Below are positions 58,522 to 64,000 of a stretch of DNA of 64,000 bases, one piece after another. Every line of letters begins with the position of its first letter. The stretch's first letter is position 1. The DNA comes from DATHWB01 sp035544575. GTDB lineage: Bacteria > Actinomycetota > Acidimicrobiia > Spongiisociales > ZC4RG35. The DNA is taken from positions 1 through 64,000 of the forward strand of contig DATKEC010000132.1 in assembly GCA_035544575.1 (NCBI GenBank), written 5' to 3'. The position numbers and the translations under genes are program-made. Below the pieces are notes generated by a model that saw nothing but the letters and a program-made list of their open reading frames with translations, was not told where the DNA came from and searched no databases.

Positions 58522-58938
58522 TCAGGCCGTGTGGACCTCGCTGACGCGTCTGTCGACATCGCGGATCCCGAGTCCGATGAGCACGAACAGCACGCCCATT
58601 CCGATGGCCATCGCCGCCACGCCGAAGGCGAGGATCGAAGTGAACAGCGACGCCTGGAGGAACGACGACGTCAGCGCGGTCTGGCGCCGAGGATCTTCAC
58701 GATCCAGCTCGGCGTAGTAGAGCCCCTCGGTGGTCTCCAGGGTGTGCTTTTCGATGATGTCGGCTTGGCAGTAGGCGGTGAATGGCCCTGCCACCGAGCG
58801 TCCCGGCAGGCATGCATCGTCTGATGTGACGATCTGTTGGTCTGCCAGAGTTGTACTGACCATGAGCCAGGTGGCGGCGCCTCCGACGATGAGCACGATG
58901 CCAAGCAGGATCGAGGCAACTGACGCGGTCTTCCGCAC
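58522..58938 (-). CDS. Two-helix membrane protein of unknown function
   Basis: A 138-residue protein with a membrane helix at about 7-29 (VASILLGIVLIVGGAATWLM) and another near 102-127, flanking an extracytoplasmic loop with two cysteines (DDACLPG, AYCQAD) that could pair. No family is recognised. The start GTG 58938 is chosen because GGGGAAG lies 4 nt before it; GTG 58965 would add nine basic residues. Confidence 0.65.
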   Translation of the reverse strand: MRKTASVASILLGIVLIVGGAATWLMVSTTLADQQIVTSDDACLPGRSVAGPFTAYCQADIIEKHTLETTEGLYYAELDREDPRRQTALTSSFLQASLFTSILAFGVAAMAIGMGVLFVLIGLGIRDVDRRVSEVHTA

Positions 58939-58985
58939 GATCTTCCCCTTTCGTTTTACGTCCACGACGGTAGACGGGACCGGGA

Positions 58986-59480
58986 TCAGATGAGTGCTTC
59001 GACGGCGTAGCCGATTCCGATCAGTACGCCCGTGGTGAGCGCATGGCTGAGGAGGGTCACGACTGCCGCCATGTCGAGACGGGCGAGGGTGACTCGCTGG
59101 AGCATGAAGATTCCGGCCAGGAGCCACCACGTGATGCCGATGGGTGGGCCGATGGTCGGCACCGGGATGAGCAGCAGCGGAAGTGACGTCGCCGTGATGG
59201 TGGCCGTCGTTTCGGCGAGGGTGACTTGTTGCCGGGCGATGCGTGTCACGAGCCTGAGCACGAACGCCGCCAGCAGGGCTGTCAGAGGGGCGAGAACGGG
59301 TGTCAGAACCGTGGGGAGGATCTCGAAGGTGGTGAGCCCGACGACGAATGTCGCGATGACCGCAAAGCCGATCAGCCCGTCGTCGGCGACGGCTGGATCC
59401 TCCTTGAGTGCTTCGGCGGCGGTTCTCCTGCCGGTCGACGCGTCCCAGATCGTGCGGGCGATGCGTCGCAGGGCTCTCAC
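58986..59480 (-). CDS. Yip1-like multi-spanning membrane protein
   Basis: A 164-residue protein with about four to five membrane helices after a basic N-terminal segment (1-35). The layout (short charged start, then dense hydrophobic helices with few charges) resembles Yip1/YIF1-domain-like bacterial proteins, but no motif makes this firm. The GTG start at 59480 overlaps the mobA stop by 4 nt, so it is co-transcribed. Confidence 0.65.
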   Translation of the reverse strand: MRALRRIARTIWDASTGRRTAAEALKEDPAVADDGLIGFAVIATFVVGLTTFEILPTVLTPVLAPLTALLAAFVLRLVTRIARQQVTLAETTATITATSLPLLLIPVPTIGPPIGITWWLLAGIFMLQRVTLARLDMAAVVTLLSHALTTGVLIGIGYAVEALI

Positions 59481-60076
59481 GGTTCACCGAACCTGTCGAG
59501 TCCCGCTTCGAGTTCGGTGGCGGAGTCAGCCGAGAACCACGAGCGACCGTCCTCGCCCCATGTCCGCCATTCGTCGTCGATGACCGGCTGGAACGAGATC
59601 CTGTCCAGCAGGCTCTGAATGCTTCCGCCACCCTCGAGTTCCTCCGAGACGTTGTCGAGGGCGGCCGCCGGGTACACCGCGCACGTCGTTTGCCGGATTC
59701 CGTCATCGACGGGTAGCACCGGAAGTTCACCGCCGACGTCGAGCAGTCGGCGCAGGGTCGGGACCTGCACCCATGGTTGATCGACGGCGACCACCGTCAG
59801 CACGGAGTTCGGAAACTCGGCGACGGCGGCGGCCAGACCGGCGAGCGGGCCCCGGTGGGGGCTCCCCGAGTCCGAAAGCGTCCGCACTCCAGGGGGCGAC
59901 TCGCTGCCACCTGCCACGATGACCTCGTCACAGACCGATCCCAAGGCACCGAGGACGTGGTTGAGCATCGTTCTCGACCCGACGACGACCTGGGCCTTGT
60001 CGACGCCCATCCGCGAAGAGCGTCCGCCGGCGAGTATCACTCCGACCGTTGATGCCATGTACGCCGATGATGTCAC
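59477..60076 (-). CDS. mobA: Molybdenum cofactor guanylyltransferase MobA-like
   Basis: A 199-residue nucleotidyltransferase with the MobA signature VGVILAGGRSSRMGVDKAQV, then GPLAGLAAAV and VVAVDQPWV (metal Asp). It attaches GMP to molybdopterin; family members with other NTP substrates exist, so the name is probable. GTG 60076 is chosen over ATG 60058 because GGAGGAGG lies 6 nt upstream of the GTG. Together with moaA it implies molybdoenzymes in this organism. Confidence 0.82.
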   Translation of the reverse strand: MTSSAYMASTVGVILAGGRSSRMGVDKAQVVVGSRTMLNHVLGALGSVCDEVIVAGGSESPPGVRTLSDSGSPHRGPLAGLAAAVAEFPNSVLTVVAVDQPWVQVPTLRRLLDVGGELPVLPVDDGIRQTTCAVYPAAALDNVSEELEGGGSIQSLLDRISFQPVIDDEWRTWGEDGRSWFSADSATELEAGLDRFGEP

Positions 60077-60106
60077 GTAACGCCTCCTCCCGCGCAGTCG
60101 CTCCCC

Positions 60107-61210
60107 TCATCGTCGAGCGGGAGTGCGTCGCGCCGTGCCTGTCGGCGGCACCGCGTCGCTGAGACGCCGGGCGAGTTGATGCGCCGTGTCGTAGTAGATC
60201 TCCATGACCGCGATCCCGCGTAACGGGCGCGGAATGCCTCGACCCTGGGGCGAGGCGACGACGACGGGGACCCGCTTGGCGGCGGCGTATCCGGCCATGA
60301 CGATGCCGTAGCCGTCCCTCAGGTCGGCAAGGACCACCGCAGCGGTGTCGATGGCTCGGAATGTTTCCTTGGCGAGGTCAGCGGGCGACCGTCCGACTTC
60401 GCCCCACGACTCGAGATCACGAGCCGGACAGAACACCTCGTAACCCGCCTCTTCCAGTAGCGCGATCGTGTGATCGGCATGACGGCGGGCGTCGCTCGTG
60501 GTGGATGGGCCGAGCAGGACGACGCGGGGACGGGGAGGGTCGGCGAACCGAGCCCCTTTCGTGACGCGGTATCCGAGCCAGAGCAACGTGGCGGTGACTG
60601 TGAGTTTGAGGGCGAAGGCACCTTCTTCTTCCAGCGCCAGCACCGTTCCCTGGAACGATGCCACGAGTGTCCCCGCGAGAATCAGCGCGTTTCCGATCAC
60701 GATCCGCCGGTTGGTGCGCCAGAACCGGAACAGGGATACGAGCGAGAGGACGATCAGGAGTAGGGCGCCCGTTCCTCCCGCGATCGCCGCCAGCAGCCGG
60801 GGTCCGAAGCCATCCGTTATCGGCGGAAAGATCGCGGACGGAACTCCCGTGGCCGGGAGCGGGTTGACGAACGGGACGGTTGTGGTCAGCGTGATCGAGA
60901 TCGCGGCGATCGCTCCCACCACGACCGTCATCACATGGCCCGAGCGTCGGCCGACGACGAGGAACATCGATCCGAGCGCCAACACCGGGATGTTCAGGAT
61001 GGCTCCGAAGAGGAAGAAAGTCCGGTACGCGATGCCGTTCCAACCCACAGTCGTTCCGTAGACGAAGGCCCAGGTGGCGATGGCGAACATCAGGATGCCC
61101 GCCGCATAGGCAGCGACGTGCGGCCGCGGGGACCGACGGTGATCCCGGATCAGGTCGATTGCGAAGACTGTGGAGGCGACTCCGCCGACCACGCCGAGGA
61201 TGGCATCCAT
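60107..61210 (-). CDS. Membrane protein fused to a nucleoside deoxyribosyltransferase-like domain
   Basis: A 367-residue protein. Residues 1-215 hold about seven membrane helices resembling a 7TM sensor-like module. Residues 228-350 look like a nucleoside 2-deoxyribosyltransferase/DUF-type Rossmann domain: VVLLGPSTTSDA, GYEVFCPARDLESWG, AIDTAAVVLADLRDGYG and MAGYAAAKRVPVVV. The catalytic Glu that normally stands two before the GYA turn is Met305, so ordinary transferase chemistry is unlikely. The domain order suggests a membrane sensor with a nucleotide- or NAD-related cytosolic domain. ATG 61210 starts at the first helix. Confidence 0.72.
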   Translation of the reverse strand: MDAILGVVGGVASTVFAIDLIRDHRRSPRPHVAAYAAGILMFAIATWAFVYGTTVGWNGIAYRTFFLFGAILNIPVLALGSMFLVVGRRSGHVMTVVVGAIAAISITLTTTVPFVNPLPATGVPSAIFPPITDGFGPRLLAAIAGGTGALLLIVLSLVSLFRFWRTNRRIVIGNALILAGTLVASFQGTVLALEEEGAFALKLTVTATLLWLGYRVTKGARFADPPRPRVVLLGPSTTSDARRHADHTIALLEEAGYEVFCPARDLESWGEVGRSPADLAKETFRAIDTAAVVLADLRDGYGIVMAGYAAAKRVPVVVASPQGRGIPRPLRGIAVMEIYYDTAHQLARRLSDAVPPTGTARRTPARR

Positions 61211-61221
61211 CGGCAGCGACG

Positions 61222-62253
61222 CTAGTTGGATCCCGGCTGGGGAAAGGTCGCAGCTCCTTCGACGGACACGTCGACGCGGTCGCCGATCTCGAAGAGGGGG
61301 CTGGGACCGAGTCGGGCGCGGATGATGGAGCCGTCGGGGAGGCCGACCGTCACCAGTTGATCGTGACCGAAGAACTCACGTCGGTGAACGACGCCGGTGC
61401 CGTGTTCGGCGGGGAGCAGCGTGACGGATTCAGGACGGATCATGACAGTTACTGGTCCGTGGCCGCCGGTGGTGAACGTGCCGGCAGACGTCGCGACGAC
61501 TCCGTCTTCGACTTCTCCGGGGAGGAAGTCCGCGTCGCCGAGGAACGACGCCACCCAGGTGTCGGCGGGTCGGTGGTAGAGCTCTGCGGGCGTCCCGGTC
61601 TGTATGACGCGGCCGTCGCGCATGACGGCCACGATGTCCGAGAGCGACAGGGCTTCCTCCTGGTCGTGGGTGACGAAGATCGCAGTGGTGCCGCTGCGGC
61701 GGAGGATTTCGGCGACTTCGCCCCGTACCTTGGCTCGGAGCGTCGCGTCGAGATTGGAAAACGGCTCGTCGAGGAGGATCACCTCTGGGTCGGGTGCGAG
61801 CGCGCGCGCCAATGCCACCCGCTGTTGTTCCCCGCCGGAGAGCTCGTGGGGGAGCCGGTCGGCTTTGGAGCTGAGACCGACGAGCGCGAGCACCTCGGCC
61901 ACCCGGGCGGCGCGGGTCGGTCTGGCGACGCCGTAGCCGGCGTTGCGGCTCACCGTGAGGTGCGGAAACAATGCGTAGTCCTGGAACACCATGCCCACGC
62001 GGCGGCGCTCGGGCGGCACGAACACACCAGGCCCGACCACCGTCCGCCCGTCGATGTCGATCGTGCCTTGGTCCGGGCGGTCGAAGCCGGCGATGAGCCT
62101 CAACGCCGTGGTCTTGCCCGAGCCGGACGGCCCTAGCAGCGTCATCAGCGAGCCGGTCGGCACATCGAGGTCCAGACCGGCGAGGGCCTGAGTCTCGCCG
62201 AACCACTTTTCGAGGCCCCGCGTGCGGATGGCGGCGACGGGCGGCTCGGTCAT
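61222..62253 (-). CDS. ABC transporter ATPase, Fe(III)/polyamine-type (FbpC-like)
   Basis: A 343-residue ABC ATPase with Walker A LLGPSGSGKTTALRLIAGFD, Q-loop MVFQDYALFPHL, signature LSGGEQQRVALARAL, Walker B VILLDEPFSNLD and H-loop FVTHDQEEAL. Residues 240-343 are a TOBE/OB regulatory domain. The layout matches FbpC/AfuC iron transporters; the neighbouring permease and binding-protein end support this. ATG 62253 overlaps the permease stop by 4 nt. Confidence 0.9.
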   Translation of the reverse strand: MTEPPVAAIRTRGLEKWFGETQALAGLDLDVPTGSLMTLLGPSGSGKTTALRLIAGFDRPDQGTIDIDGRTVVGPGVFVPPERRRVGMVFQDYALFPHLTVSRNAGYGVARPTRAARVAEVLALVGLSSKADRLPHELSGGEQQRVALARALAPDPEVILLDEPFSNLDATLRAKVRGEVAEILRRSGTTAIFVTHDQEEALSLSDIVAVMRDGRVIQTGTPAELYHRPADTWVASFLGDADFLPGEVEDGVVATSAGTFTTGGHGPVTVMIRPESVTLLPAEHGTGVVHRREFFGHDQLVTVGLPDGSIIRARLGPSPLFEIGDRVDVSVEGAATFPQPGSN

Positions 62254-63866
62254 CGGTGTAGATCTCTCGTCACGAGGAGGTAGAGCGGGACGGCTGATAT
62301 CCCGACGAGTACCAGGGCCGCCACACTCGCCTGAGTGTAGAAGAGCTCAGACGAGGCGCTCCAGATGCGGACCGCCAGGGTCTCGAATCCGGTGGGGCGC
62401 AGCATGAGCGTTGCCGGCAGCTCCTTCATCACCGTGAGAAAGACGAGGGCACCGCCTGCCAGGAGCGAACGCCAGACGAGAGGGATCGTGACCCGAGCCA
62501 GCGTCGCCAGGCCGCCGGATCCGAGGCTGCGACTGGCGTCTTCGAGGTTCGTTCCGACTTGGCGGAGGCCGGCCTGTGTGGCCGAGAGAGCCTGTGGGAG
62601 GAACATCGCGACGTATGCGATGACCAGAAGTGTCACCGTTTGATACACCCCGCGGGCGTAGCGCAGCGAGAGCACCAGGAACCCGAGCCCGACCGCCAGG
62701 TGCGGCAGGGAATATGTCGACCAGCTGATGGCTTCGAGAGCCCGCGACAGCCGGCCCGGATGGCGCACCGTGAGGATGGCGACCGGGAGGGCTGCGGCCG
62801 CAGTGACGGCGGCTGCCCCCAGCGCCACACCCGCCGAGCGGGACGCCTCGGCCCACACGGATCCGAACACGTTGCCCAACGACAGCCCCTGCACGGTCCA
62901 CCAGCCGAGGGTGATGAGAGGCAGGACGAGGCTGGCGATGACGAGAGCGGTGAGGAATCCGTACGCGGCCATCCTGGGAAACCCACCCAGGACGACACGG
63001 TCCGCTGGCCGCGTCGCCCGGCGGGACGCAAGCGAGGCCCGCCCCCGGTTGCGTTGTTCGGCGATCACCAGCACGAGGGCGGCCATGACCAGGACCCCTG
63101 ACAGGAACAGGGCGGGGGTGAGGTCGAGGCGTCCCCGGAACTGCGTGTAGATCGCCCGGGTGAAGGTCTCGTACCGCAGGAGCGAGACGGCTCCGAAGTC
63201 CGAGATCACATACAACCCGACGAGCAACGACGAGCTGAGGAGGGCAGGCCGCAGTTGCGGCAGCACGACGTCGAGGAACGTTCGTCGCGAGGAGGCGCCG
63301 AGGCCCCGCGAGGCCTCCTCCAGCGTCGGGTCCATCCTGGCTAGAGCCGGTGTCGTGATGAGGTGGACGTATGAGAAGTTCCACAGGCTCAATGCCCCCC
63401 ACGCCGCCCAGAACCCGCTGAAGACTCCGAGTTTGGGGAGCCCGATGGCATCGAGGGCGACGGACACCACGCCGGTGTTGCCCGAGGAGCCGAGCATGGC
63501 GAGGGCACCGACGTAGGAGGGGATCACGAGGGGAAGGCTCACGAGCATGGACCAGAACCCCCGGCCGGCCAGATTCGTGCGGGTCGTCAGCCACGCGGTC
63601 GCCGTCCCGAGCACGAGTGCGGTGGCGGTCACGGTCACGACGAGAAGGCCGGTGGATGCGAAGAGCTGTCCGAGTCGGGGGGCGGAAATCCCTCCAGAGT
63701 CGATGCCGCCGGGGCGTACGACGGTCCACAGGAGGTGAGCGATCGGAGCCGCCCCCGGAAGCGTGACGGCGATCGCCATCACCCACAGCGCGGGCGTTGG
63801 CCTCCGCCGTTTCCGGCCGGGGGCCAACGGGGGCGGCACGACCGCCGGAGGCGTGACAGTCGCCAT
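62250..63866 (-). CDS. ABC transporter permease, Fe(III)-type (FbpB-like)
   Basis: A 538-residue fused permease with about twelve helices in two homologous halves, each with an EAA-type loop (EEASRGLGASSRRTFLDVVL near 184 and EDASRSLGSGGLATLARVTI near 438). This two-in-one permease is characteristic of Fe(III) and related transporters. The Pro-rich N-terminus (1-24) is cytoplasmic. ATG 63866 shares a base with the stop of the upstream binding-protein gene (TGATG). Confidence 0.9.
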   Translation of the reverse strand: MATVTPPAVVPPPLAPGRKRRRPTPALWVMAIAVTLPGAAPIAHLLWTVVRPGGIDSGGISAPRLGQLFASTGLLVVTVTATALVLGTATAWLTTRTNLAGRGFWSMLVSLPLVIPSYVGALAMLGSSGNTGVVSVALDAIGLPKLGVFSGFWAAWGALSLWNFSYVHLITTPALARMDPTLEEASRGLGASSRRTFLDVVLPQLRPALLSSSLLVGLYVISDFGAVSLLRYETFTRAIYTQFRGRLDLTPALFLSGVLVMAALVLVIAEQRNRGRASLASRRATRPADRVVLGGFPRMAAYGFLTALVIASLVLPLITLGWWTVQGLSLGNVFGSVWAEASRSAGVALGAAAVTAAAALPVAILTVRHPGRLSRALEAISWSTYSLPHLAVGLGFLVLSLRYARGVYQTVTLLVIAYVAMFLPQALSATQAGLRQVGTNLEDASRSLGSGGLATLARVTIPLVWRSLLAGGALVFLTVMKELPATLMLRPTGFETLAVRIWSASSELFYTQASVAALVLVGISAVPLYLLVTRDLHR

Positions 63867-64000
63867 CAGGTCAGACCGGCCTCCGCGATGAGTCCGAGGG
63901 CGGGTTCGAGCGTGTCGGCGGTGTCGGTGAGGTTGATGTCGAGCGTGGGAAGCTCGGCGAGGGGGAGTTGACCGGCCGGTGTGCCCACGCCGGGGATCAG
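63866..64000 (-). CDS. Iron ABC transporter substrate-binding protein, C-terminal 44 residues
   Basis: The window edge cuts this gene; only the last 44 residues (ending TADTLEPALGLIAEAGLT) are visible. The short sequence PLAELPTLDINLTDTADTLE is the usual C-terminal end of Fe(III)-binding periplasmic/lipoprotein components. It is directly upstream of the permease, sharing a base, so it forms one operon with the permease and the ATPase. Confidence 0.7.
   Translation of the reverse strand: MIPGVGTPAGQLPLAELPTLDINLTDTADTLEPALGLIAEAGLT

Noticed and set aside
1..64000. tRNA, rRNA or riboswitch genes
   Set aside because: I looked through the intergenic gaps for cloverleaf elements (GTTCGA-type loops with paired acceptor stems) and known riboswitch cores and found none; gaps are mostly under 150 bp. 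A tRNAscan/Infernal run would settle it.

Overview
The window is high-GC, densely packed chromosomal DNA from an actinobacterium. It carries a division and cell-wall (dcw) cluster with SepF and a DivIVA/Wag31-type protein and no FtsA beside ftsZ, a MurE with the DNPR signature of meso-diaminopimelate specificity, a type II fatty-acid operon, a DUF3040 protein, several TAnCCT -10-like boxes 7-9 nt before start codons, and a long (type 2) isoleucyl-tRNA synthetase. A deep-branching class such as Acidimicrobiia is a plausible inference, but the window has no rRNA to prove it. I found no rRNA, tRNA, CRISPR array, intact insertion sequence or replication origin.

Layout. 0-6.4 kb: a TPR plus class III cyclase protein, an ArsR regulator with three SRPBCC-fold proteins around it, a coiled-coil NYN nuclease-like protein, and the queuosine enzyme QueG. 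6.4-16.9 kb: glycogen phosphorylase, dihydroxy-acid dehydratase, a chain of small, tightly spaced genes (phosphoesterase, SRPBCC, ArsA-like ATPase, ROK sugar kinase, DUF1232), a class I aminotransferase and threonine aldolase. 16.9-21.2 kb: the fatty-acid operon fabD-fabH-fabG-acpP-fabF. 21.2-26.7 kb: a kinase-like protein, two membrane proteins, a Nudix hydrolase, a histidine phosphatase, DNA polymerase IV, DUF3040 and a MerR-like regulator. 26.7-32.7 kb: a MoxR / DUF58 / transglutaminase operon, and divergently two small conserved genes and an HNH endonuclease.

33.0-49.9 kb: the dcw cluster mraZ-rsmH-ftsL-ftsI-murE-mraY-murD-ftsW-murG-murC-murB-ftsQ-ftsZ-pgeF-yggS-sepF-yggT-divIVA, most genes overlapping by 1-17 nt. 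murF is absent from its usual place between murE and mraY. The cluster has a near-consensus promoter carrying MraZ-type repeats and a long hairpin between mraZ and rsmH. 49.9-56.2 kb: ileS, a DUF167 protein, an AlkZ-like winged-helix protein, a thioredoxin and moaA. 56.2-58.5 kb looks like a small acquired segment: an integrase C-terminal remnant, a DUF2182/DUF1326 pair and about 0.8 kb without a convincing gene. 58.5-64 kb: membrane proteins, mobA, a membrane protein fused to a deoxyribosyltransferase-like domain, and an Fe(III)-type ABC transporter cut by the window edge.

The most unusual non-coding signals are: (i) a 36-nt arm containing the palindrome CGCGTC-N6-GACGCG, present as an inverted pair exactly between the starts of the phosphatase gene and dinB, with a third near-identical copy beside the AlkZ-like gene; (ii) the mraZ promoter/operator and the mraZ-rsmH hairpin; (iii) GC-rich repeats bracketing the dcw cluster.
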